Shown: positions 1 to 4,629 of the stretch, piece by piece
How the letters are laid out: each line of letters starts with the position of its first letter
Numbering within the stretch: the stretch's first letter is position 1
From: an uncultured Collinsella sp.
GTDB taxonomy: Bacteria > Actinomycetota > Coriobacteriia > Coriobacteriales > Coriobacteriaceae
Direction of reading: 5' to 3'
Assembly (NCBI GenBank): GCA_902496455.1
Contig: CABVAY010000053.1
Location: 1-9,161 of the forward strand
DNA length: 9,161 nt
Made by a program: the position numbers and the translations under genes
Notes under the pieces: model-generated
Database searches by the model: none
Told to the model about the DNA's origin: nothing
The model's input: only the letters and a program-made list of their open reading frames with translations

Positions 1-112
1 GTGCGGCGAGGGCTTCTTGCGTCCTGCGGAGTGCGCCGGGAGGGAACTTGTTCTCTGCCCTGCGGGTTCGGCGATGTCACAACGGGCAATGATTAATCTG
101 AATAAAGATGGT
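1..112. other. Left-edge sequence with no supported gene
   Basis: No frame here has a plausible start with a ribosome binding site or recognisable protein content. Two forward frames close near 90-100 and the third runs on without family resemblance. It may be the 3' flank of a gene lying to the left, because a forward-strand terminator follows at 113. It contains AGGGAACTT (41-49) followed by TGCCC (56-60). A diverged inverted copy of this block lies at the other end of the window, so part of this stretch may be a dispersed intergenic repeat rather than coding DNA. Confidence 0.3.
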
Positions 113-137
113 GCGCGGCCTTTTAGGCTGCGCTTTT
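113..137 (+). terminator. Probable intrinsic terminator of a gene left of the window
   Basis: An 8-bp stem, GCGCGGCC (113-120) with GGCTGCGC (126-133), contains one G-U pair and closes a TTTTA loop. It is followed at once by TTTTGCTTTGCTT. GC-rich stem, short loop and T-rich tail on the forward strand are the usual layout of a rho-independent terminator. No gene inside the window would use it in this direction, so it probably ends a transcript entering from the left. Confidence 0.6.
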
Positions 138-166
138 GCTTTGCTTCGCGCCATGTGGGGGCGGTG

Positions 167-394
167 GCGACGTGCATTTTTGCGAGTATTCTGCAGTCGA
201 AGGTCCCTGCATACCGATCTCGGGCAAAAAATCGGGAGTTCTCGATGATTTCTACGAATGATGGGCGGGGTTATGGGCTGGCAGCGTTTGATTTGCAGGG
301 ATATTCGCGGTCTTTGGCATTTATCGTGGCGCCCGAAGCTCTTGGTTATGTTGAATACTCCTAAAAATGCACGACGCTTAGAGGGGGACCTTCG
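167..394. repeat. Interleaved inverted repeats, possible small mobile element or structured RNA
   Basis: Arm A (167-191) is complementary to 353-377 at about 22 of 25 positions; its core is GTGCATTTTT paired with AAAAATGCAC. A second pair, CGAAGGTCCC (198-207) with GGGACCTTCG (385-394), is a perfect 10-mer. The order is A, B, A', B', so the two stems cross as in a pseudoknot instead of nesting. The roughly 150 bases between are less GC-rich than the neighbouring genes. Short open frames cross the area on both strands but lack ribosome binding sites and family resemblance. It could be a degenerate MITE-like element with an adjacent repeat, or a structured RNA. I see no transposase or clear target duplication. 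Confidence 0.5.
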
Positions 395-396
395 CG

Positions 397-442
397 AAAA
401 AGGAAACCGCCCCGTCGAAGTATGCATTCGACGGGGCGGTTT
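397..442 (-). terminator. Intrinsic terminator of the lemA-family gene
   Basis: A perfect 16-bp stem (404-419 with 427-442) has the core CCGCCCCGTCGAA and a 7-base loop. Read on the minus strand, the stem is followed by CC and then five T residues (401-397). It starts 37 bases past the stop codon of the minus-strand lemA gene. The forward direction lacks a T-run after the stem (ATGCATTT follows), so it probably works mainly for lemA, though so strong a hairpin might also slow forward transcription. Confidence 0.8.
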
Positions 443-478
443 ATGCATTTGGCCGATTAAGGATGCGCTGTCAAACTA

Positions 479-1030
479 CTAGAACTTGACGGTCGGGGCC
501 TGGCGGGCTGCTTCGGCGGCCTCGAAGCCCTGGCGCTCCTTAAACTGGAAGATGCCGGCAAAGATGACAGCCGGGAACGTCTGAATGGCGTTGTTGTAGC
601 TGAGCACGCAATCGTTGTAGCTCTGGCGTGCATAGCTAATCTTGTTCTCGGTATCCTCGAGCGATGCCTGCAGCTGCGTAAAGTTGGTGTTTGCCTTAAG
701 ATCGGGATAGGCCTCGGCTACGGCGAAGAGCTGACGCAGCGCACCGGTCAGCACGTTGTCGGCTTCCATCTTGGCTTCGGGCGTGGTGGCCTTGACGGCG
801 GTGTTACGCGCGCTGATCACGGCGGAGAGCGTCTCCTGCTCGTGCTTGGCGTAGCCCTTGACGGTCTCGACCAGGTTGGGGATCAGGTCGTTGCGACGCT
901 GCAGCTGCGTATCGATGTTCTGCCAGGCGTTATCGATGCGGTTACGCTTGGTGACCATGTTGTTGTAGATGCCGGCGATGGCGCAGGCAATCACAATGAC
1001 AACAACGATGCCGATGATGACGGGAAGCAT
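479..1030 (-). CDS. lemA: LemA family membrane protein
   Basis: Predicted protein of 183 residues, the usual LemA length of about 185. Residues 2-23 form one hydrophobic N-terminal membrane segment (MLPVIIGIVVVIVIACAIAG). A helical domain follows with the family's characteristic stretches: NAWQNIDTQLQRRNDLIPNL near 33-52, then VETVKGYAKHE, and near the end ARQSYNDCVLSYNNAIQTFP. LemA proteins are widespread, anchored by one helix with the rest expected on one side of the membrane; their biochemical role is not settled. The frame stays open 76 codons further upstream, but the start at 1030 is preferred because GGAG lies 6 bases before it and the membrane segment then begins at residue 2. The gene stands alone, divergent from tetR, and ends in a strong terminator. 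No htpX or TPM-domain partner is visible. Confidence 0.9.
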   Translation of the reverse strand: MLPVIIGIVVVIVIACAIAGIYNNMVTKRNRIDNAWQNIDTQLQRRNDLIPNLVETVKGYAKHEQETLSAVISARNTAVKATTPEAKMEADNVLTGALRQLFAVAEAYPDLKANTNFTQLQASLEDTENKISYARQSYNDCVLSYNNAIQTFPAVIFAGIFQFKERQGFEAAEAARQAPTVKF

Positions 1031-1091
1031 GATGTCTCCGTTTCGAATGGCCGCGGCGGCATGCGCCAGCTGCCGTTGGTATAACGCTACT

Positions 1092-1121
1092 AGTATACCC
1101 GCAACGTTTTGTCGTGCCGAA
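1092..1121 (-). promoter_or_regulatory. Candidate promoter for lemA
   Basis: On the minus strand a TATACT -10 box (1097-1092) lies 61 bases upstream of the lemA start. The best -35 candidate is TTCGGC (1121-1116) with an 18-base spacer, a poor match to TTGACA. The -10 box is good but the -35 is weak, so this is a suggestion only. Confidence 0.35.
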
Positions 1122-1178
1122 CTTTCCGGTAAGCGTTGTGTTTTCGGCGGGGTTGGCACCGGGGCAAAGCGCGCGAGG

Positions 1179-1188
1179 TACAGGTGTA
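1179..1188. promoter_or_regulatory. TACA-NN-TGTA operator-like palindrome upstream of tetR
   Basis: The sequence TACAGGTGTA is an exact TACA-NN-TGTA palindrome, 53 bases before the preferred tetR start. It overlaps a TAAGAT hexamer (1187-1192) that could be the -10 box, although no good -35 box accompanies it. The same core is exact upstream of the ABC operon and nearly exact upstream of the flavodoxin-like gene. It matches the published cop-box core of CopY/BlaI repressors; autoregulation by the adjacent TetR protein is the other reading. Confidence 0.45.
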
Positions 1189-1241
1189 AGATATGCGACA
1201 GATTGACGAGTGTTGTCTTTGCCCTGAGGATGGCGATACCA

Positions 1242-1826
1242 GTGGACCTTCGCATCAAGAAAACCTACCGCGCCCTGTTCGATGCCTTTACCGAGCTTCT
1301 CGAGGAGCATCGTTTTGAGGACCTGACGGTTGCCATGCTGTGCGACCGCGCCATGATTCGCCGCACGACGTTCTACAAGCACTTTCGCGACAAGAACGAT
1401 TACTTTGCCTTTTATATCGATGAGCTCATGTCGGGCTTGCCGCAAAAACAGCCCGATGAGGCCGGCGCGGTATCTGCCGAGGACGTGCGCGCGCTTCGGC
1501 ACGCGATTTTGGACGATGCCATGGATTTGATTCTGGCGCACGAGCGGCTCATGGATAACATTTTGGCAAGCAGCATGTCGGGCATGTTGACCAACGTTAT
1601 TTGCGACCGCATTGCCCGCTCCATCCGCGAGCGTGTGATGAACGTGCTTGCCGAGGATGCCCTGGCCCCCGTGTCACTCGAGACGACGTCTGAGTTTGTC
1701 GCCGGCGGTATTATTCGACTTTTCACGATATGGTGGGAATCGGGCCACGATCTTGAGCGTCGACCTGAGATAGCCGACGTGGTCGATGCACTGTTTGAGC
1801 GGACCATGACACCGGTGCATCACTAG
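1242..1826 (+). CDS. TetR/AcrR family transcriptional regulator
   Basis: Predicted protein of 194 residues, typical TetR length. The N-terminal DNA-binding domain is clear: RIKKTYRALFDAFTELLEEH forms the first helix, then FEDLTVAMLCDRAMIRRTTF and YKHFRDKNDYF give the helix-turn-helix at about residues 28-47. The rest is all-helical, as in the variable ligand/dimer domain, and gives no hint of the ligand. The start is uncertain. GTG at 1242 has TGAGGA 11 bases upstream, while ATG at 1230 overlaps that same box, so GTG is preferred; the ATG would add four residues. The gene is divergent from lemA and its stop lies 3 bases from the CCA end of the opposing tRNA. A TACA-NN-TGTA palindrome lies just upstream and recurs before the ABC operon, so it may control itself and that exporter. 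That is inference. Confidence 0.88.
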   Translation: MDLRIKKTYRALFDAFTELLEEHRFEDLTVAMLCDRAMIRRTTFYKHFRDKNDYFAFYIDELMSGLPQKQPDEAGAVSAEDVRALRHAILDDAMDLILAHERLMDNILASSMSGMLTNVICDRIARSIRERVMNVLAEDALAPVSLETTSEFVAGGIIRLFTIWWESGHDLERRPEIADVVDALFERTMTPVHH

Positions 1827-1829
1827 GAG

Positions 1830-1919
1830 TGGCGGAGAGAGGGGGATTCGAACCCCCGGAACGCTCTCGCGCTCAACGGTTTTCAAGACCGCCGCATTCA
1901 ACCGCTCTGCCATCTCTCC
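1830..1919 (-). tRNA. tRNA-Ser (anticodon UGA)
   Basis: Read on the minus strand, the acceptor stem GGAGAGA (from 1919) pairs with TCTCTCC, followed by discriminator G and an encoded CCA (ending at 1830). The anticodon loop CTTGAAA sits on a GCGGT/ACCGT stem, with anticodon TGA at 1885-1883. The extra variable arm (about 16 bases, GCGC/GCGT) marks a class II tRNA such as serine. The T arm is GGGGG-TTCGAAT-CCCCC. All arms are intact, so it should decode UCA and, by wobble, other UCN codons. It lies between the convergent tetR end and the divergently read tadA fusion gene. Confidence 0.97.
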
Positions 1920-1929
1920 GTGAGTCGTA

Positions 1930-1955
1930 ATGATAGCATCGTTTTGGATTTGCAA
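1930..1955 (-). promoter_or_regulatory. Candidate promoter for tRNA-Ser
   Basis: On the minus strand TATCAT (1935-1930) lies 11 bases ahead of the mature tRNA 5' end, with TTGCAA (1955-1950) upstream. The 14-base spacer is shorter than the usual 16-18, so the -35 assignment is doubtful. The stretch also holds the leader of the forward-strand tadA fusion gene. Confidence 0.3.
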
Positions 1956-1970
1956 CAGGGAAGGCGAACG

Positions 1971-3752
1971 ATGACGATCACCGAAATCGATGAGAAGTTC
2001 ATGCGTGAGGCGCTGGCCGAGGCGCGCGCCGCCGCTGCGGTGGGCGAGGTGCCCATCGGAGCCGTAGTGGTGCGCGACGGCGAGATTGTCGCGCGGGCGC
2101 ATAATCGCCGCGAGCTCGACCAGGATCCTTCGGCGCATGCCGAGTTTTCGGCCCTGTGCGCCGCCGCTCAGTCGCTTGGACGCTGGCGTCTTTCCGATTG
2201 TACGGTCTACGTGACGCTCGAGCCCTGCTGCATGTGCGCGGGGCTTATGGTTAACGCGCGCGTGGGGCGCTGCGTGTACGGCGCGGCCGATGCTAAAGCG
2301 GGCGCTCTGGGGTCGCTATACGACCTCAATGCCGATTCGCGCCTGAATCATCGGTTTAATGTGACCGCCGGCGTGCTGGCAGACGAGTGCCGCGCGGTGC
2401 TGAGCGGTTATTTTAGTGGGCTGCGTGGCACCGATGGTGCTGGCTGCGGTTGTGGGGCCGATCTTGAGGCGCATACCGCCCACGCCGAGGCGCTTGCGGG
2501 TGTCGAAGATACTGCCGTTGGGGCGGTCGATTTTGGTGCCGCGTGCCGCCGGCCCCGCCGTGTGCAGCTGGCGATCGACTCCTTTAAGGGCAGCGTTTCG
2601 AGCGCGCAGGCGGAGGAGGCCGTTGCCGAAGGTGTGCGCCGCGTGTGGCCCGATGCCCAGGTAAGCGCGCTGCCGCTGGCGGATGGCGGCGAGGGAACGC
2701 TCGATGCCGTTGCCGCGTGCGGCGGTGAGGTCGTGGCATGTGAAGTCGCAGGCCCTCTGGGCGACTGTGTGTCTGCCCGGATGCTGGTGGACGGCGAGTA
2801 CGAGTCGGCTGTAATCGAGATGGCCGAGGCGGCGGGTATTGGGTATTCGCCTTGCACAGAGCCGGCGGCGTTGGCCGCTACGACCTATGGCGTGGGCGAG
2901 CTCATGCTTCGAGCGGTTCGTGCTGGGGCAAAGACTATCTATATTGGTCTGGGCGGCAGTGCCACCAACGACGGTGGCGCCGGCATGCTGCAGGCGCTGG
3001 GCGCGCGTGTGGTCGATGATCAGGGCTGCGATGTCGCCCCTGGTCTCGCGGGGCTTGAGCAGGTGGCGAGTATCGATTTGGCACCGGCGCTTCGGGCGCT
3101 GAATAGCGCGCGTATCGTCGTGCTCTCTGATGTCGAGAACCCGCTCGTGGGGCGTCGTGGGGCACTTGCAGTGTTTGGCGGGCAAAAGGGCCTGCCGACA
3201 GACGATGTCGAAGCGCTGGGCAGGTACGACAGTTGGATGGTCGGCTACGGCCGCCTGCTCGATGCGGCGATTACCGGGGTGCGGGCTCAGGGGTTGTTGC
3301 GCGTGCCCGAGGGCGTGCGGACATTTGGCTCGGTGCTCGGCGTGCCTGGCGCGGGCGCGGCAGGTGGCTTGGGCGCCGCGCTGCTGGCGCTCGGTGCTGA
3401 GTTGCGTTCGGGCGTGGAGACGGTGCTCGATCTGATTGGGTTTGACGAGCGCGTGCGCGATGTCGACCTGGTCATTACAGGCGAGGGCAACATGGACGAG
3501 CAATCCGCTGCCGGCAAGGCGCCGGTGGGCGTGGCCCGCCGTGCCAATCGCTATGGCAAGCCGGTAGTCGCCGTCGTGGGCGGTCGTGCGGATAATTTGG
3601 ATGCGGTGTATGGTCAGGGCATCGACTTGGTCCTGCCGGTCTGCCGCAGGCCCATGCCTCTTGACCAAGCGCTCGACCCCCAGGAAGCCACAACCAACCT
3701 CATCTGCGCCGGTGAAGCAGCCGCCCAAGCCTACGACCTCGCCCGCCTCTAA
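1971..3752 (+). CDS. tadA: Fused tRNA adenosine deaminase (TadA) and glycerate kinase
   Basis: One uninterrupted 593-residue frame holds two enzymes. Residues 1-153 are a complete TadA, which deaminates A34 to inosine in tRNA-Arg(ACG). Zinc ligands are H56, C86 and C89 and the catalytic acid is E58 (motifs AHAEF and LEPCCMCAG), at nearly the positions of E. coli TadA. Residues 154-197 form a linker rich in Gly, Ala and Cys. Residues 198-593 are a full-length glycerate kinase of the GlxK/GarK family, which phosphorylates D-glycerate to 2-phosphoglycerate. It shows DSFKGS (203-208), PLADGGEGT (235-243), GLGGSATNDGGAG (326-338) and TGEGNMDEQSAAGKAP (503-518). The start has GGGAAGG 6 bases upstream. 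A GTG at 2562 sits where a separate kinase would begin but has no visible ribosome binding site. The two activities have no obvious shared pathway. A sequencing frameshift joining two genes is unlikely but cannot be excluded here. Confidence 0.92.
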   Translation: MTITEIDEKFMREALAEARAAAAVGEVPIGAVVVRDGEIVARAHNRRELDQDPSAHAEFSALCAAAQSLGRWRLSDCTVYVTLEPCCMCAGLMVNARVGRCVYGAADAKAGALGSLYDLNADSRLNHRFNVTAGVLADECRAVLSGYFSGLRGTDGAGCGCGADLEAHTAHAEALAGVEDTAVGAVDFGAACRRPRRVQLAIDSFKGSVSSAQAEEAVAEGVRRVWPDAQVSALPLADGGEGTLDAVAACGGEVVACEVAGPLGDCVSARMLVDGEYESAVIEMAEAAGIGYSPCTEPAALAATTYGVGELMLRAVRAGAKTIYIGLGGSATNDGGAGMLQALGARVVDDQGCDVAPGLAGLEQVASIDLAPALRALNSARIVVLSDVENPLVGRRGALAVFGGQKGLPTDDVEALGRYDSWMVGYGRLLDAAITGVRAQGLLRVPEGVRTFGSVLGVPGAGAAGGLGAALLALGAELRSGVETVLDLIGFDERVRDVDLVITGEGNMDEQSAAGKAPVGVARRANRYGKPVVAVVGGRADNLDAVYGQGIDLVLPVCRRPMPLDQALDPQEATTNLICAGEAAAQAYDLARL

Positions 3753-3767
3753 AACCCAACTCCCTAT

Positions 3768-3836
3768 AAGTTGCGGTGGAATAGTTCCTGTTTGGCGGCT
3801 CAGGCGGCAAAAACAGGAACTATTCCACCGCAACTT
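3768..3836. repeat. Perfect 26-bp inverted repeat after the tadA fusion gene
   Basis: Arm 3768-3793 is exactly complementary to 3811-3836, with a 17-base spacer; the inner ends read CAGGAACTATTCCACCGC on the right arm. It begins 15 bases after the stop codon. It could halt or stabilise the transcript, but there is no T-run after the stem, so it is not a standard intrinsic terminator. A perfect 26-bp palindrome without decay points to a recently spread REP-like or MITE-like element, or to selection for the hairpin. Confidence 0.7.
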
Positions 3837-3899
3837 CGAGAATGGCTATCCGAGGCTGGTCGCCTTGGGCCTTGGGTCGGACCGTCCGCCATGAAATGC

Positions 3900-4036
3900 G
3901 GCCATCTACTACGTTTAGCCGAGCGCCCTTGACCATCCCGGATTTTGTGAAATTAAAACCGCAGGTAGAAAGCTTGCCGATTTTCGAAAAAGCCGGCTAT
4001 GGTTGACCCCTGCGGCCTAAACGTAGTAGATAGGCC
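3900..4036. repeat. Candidate 137-bp MITE-like element with terminal inverted repeats
   Basis: The ends are near-complementary. GGCC-ATCTACTACGTTTA-GCC (3900-3920) pairs with GGCC-TAAACGTAGTAGAT-AGGCC (4014-4036). The 14-bp core is perfect and a single extra base lies on each side of it in the right arm. The interior has further pairing, TGACCAT (3930-3936) with ATGGTTG (3999-4005). Another pair, CCGCAGG (3959-3965) with CCTGCGG (4009-4015), would compete with the outer stem. The size, terminal repeats and lack of coding capacity fit a non-autonomous element; a structured RNA is the alternative. No certain target-site duplication is seen. Confidence 0.55.
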
Positions 4037-4066
4037 CCTTTTGTGGCACGGCAGCAGACCAGTCTT

Positions 4067-4135
4067 TTTGGGACGGGGCTTATTTGACTACCTGTCGATC
4101 TGATTGCCCAAGTAGTCAAAAAGCCCCGTCCCAAA
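4067..4135. repeat. 24-25 bp near-perfect inverted repeat upstream of ffs
   Basis: Arm 4067-4091 pairs with 4112-4135 throughout except for one bulged A; the core is GGGACGGGGCTT with AAGCCCCGTCCC. The loop is 20 bases (4092-4111). The right arm ends 9 bases before the ffs -35 box. It may insulate ffs from upstream transcription, but neither strand has a T-run after the stem, so termination is not assured. Its sequence is unrelated to the two palindromes before it. Confidence 0.65.
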
Positions 4136-4144
4136 TTAGCTACC

Positions 4145-4173
4145 TTGCCCCATCGGGCGGGAGCGGGTAAGAT
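4145..4173 (+). promoter_or_regulatory. Promoter of the SRP RNA gene
   Basis: TTGCCC (4145-4150) and TAAGAT (4168-4173) are separated by exactly 17 bases. The expected start of transcription, 4180-4181, coincides with the first bases of the SRP RNA stem. The agreement of spacing and RNA 5' end makes this the best-supported promoter in the window. Confidence 0.7.
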
Positions 4174-4180
4174 ATATCGA

Positions 4181-4300
4181 GCGCCTAGCGCGTTCGATGG
4201 GTTCGGATGACGACATGTTCCGAATCTGGTCAGGTCCGGAAGGAAGCAGCCATAAGGAGCCTCTGTCGGGCATCCGAATCCATCGAGTGCGCAGGCGTTT
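4181..4300 (+). ncRNA. ffs: Signal recognition particle RNA, small bacterial 4.5S type
   Basis: The conserved domain IV is present: GGTCAGGTCCGGAAGGAAGC (4228-4247) with its GGAA tetraloop at 4238-4241. This is the segment that binds Ffh and contacts FtsY in co-translational targeting to the membrane. The flanks close a long rod. TTCGGATG (4202-4209) pairs with CATCCGAA (4271-4278), TCGATGG (4194-4200) with CCATCGA (4280-4286), GCGC (4188-4191) with GCGC (4289-4292), and CGCCT (4182-4186) with AGGCG (4293-4297). Seven T residues (4298-4304) follow directly, so the rod itself can act as terminator hairpin. There is no Alu domain, as expected for the small type of about 115 bases. The 3' end merges with a large palindrome. 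Short open frames across this gene are not real. Confidence 0.96.
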
Positions 4301-4432
4301 TTTTGGTGCCGCGGCTACCCGCGAGTGCCGGCAGGGCGCTTGGTGTCTCGCTGGTCCTCGGCTTCGCCTGCGGGATCGCTCGACTACCAAGCGCCCTGCC
4401 GGCACCCGCGGGTAGCCGACCAAAACCGCCTG
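4292..4432. repeat. Long palindromic element on the ffs T-tract
   Basis: Arm 4312-4344 is complementary to 4386-4418 over 33 bases with one A-C mismatch; the core is GTGCCGGCAGGGCGCTTGGT (4325-4344). After a 4-base bulge (4308-4311) the pairing resumes as TTTTGGT (4301-4307) with ACCAAAA (4419-4425). Beyond that, CAGGCG (4292-4297) is complementary to CGCCTG (4427-4432). The loop (4345-4385) has its own partial hairpin around GGCTTCGCC, so almost the whole stretch can fold into one rod. The outer arms reach into the ffs 3' end and its T-tract. It looks like a REP/MITE-type element that settled on a terminator. No coding content is credible. Confidence 0.7.
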
Positions 4433-4536
4433 AAGGGTCACATTTATCTGATAATTGAATCCCCGGCGTTATGCCGCTCGCTGGCGTTGCCAAAACATCG
4501 GCTGCTACGTGCCTTGGGCGCTAGTGACCGTTGCCC

Positions 4537-4548
4537 TTACATCTGTAA
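4537..4548. promoter_or_regulatory. Cop-box-like operator upstream of the ABC operon
   Basis: TTACATCTGTAA is a 12-base palindrome with core TACA-TC-TGTA, 81 bases before the first ABC gene. The next bases extend a match with the flavodoxin-gene upstream region: TTACATCTGTAACG here and TTACATCTGTCACG there, 13 of 14 identical. The core equals the cop box TACA-NN-TGTA known for CopY/BlaI repressors. No such repressor is encoded in the window; the nearby TetR protein is the only visible regulator. Confidence 0.5.
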
Positions 4549-4556
4549 CGAGTTGC

Positions 4557-4585
4557 TTACGCATCTCCAGGGTTCTCCGTACTAT
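4557..4585 (+). promoter_or_regulatory. Weak candidate promoter of the ABC operon
   Basis: TACTAT (4580-4585) is the best -10 candidate before the operon, with TTACGC (4557-4562) 17 bases upstream as a poor -35. It sits between the cop-box-like palindrome and the ribosome binding site AGGGAG (4615-4620). No better pair was found in 4433-4629, which otherwise holds only a short TTATC-T-GATAA palindrome at 4444-4454. Confidence 0.25.
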
Positions 4586-4629
4586 CATGAATCAGATTGA
4601 ATTGAGATGATGATAGGGAGCGCCTTTTT

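Noticed and set aside
77..482. Overlapping short frames on both strands left of lemA
   Set aside because: No ribosome binding sites and no resemblance to known proteins; they run across a terminator and inverted repeats.
1203..1231. TTGACG with GAGGAT at 17 bases as a tetR promoter
   Set aside because: The -10 would coincide with the ribosome binding site and start region of tetR, and GAGGAT is a poor -10.
479..1258. Longer LemA frame starting at 1258
   Set aside because: The extra 76 residues lack LemA features and overlap the divergent tetR start; the start at 1030 has a ribosome binding site and puts the membrane helix at the N-terminus.
2316..3833. 505-codon minus-strand frame opposite the glycerate kinase domain
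   Set aside because: Low-complexity Arg/His/Ala-rich translation without domains; the forward frame carries all glycerate kinase blocks.
4136..4600. Several 70-100 codon frames around ffs
   Set aside because: They translate the SRP RNA and a palindrome, neither of which is coding.
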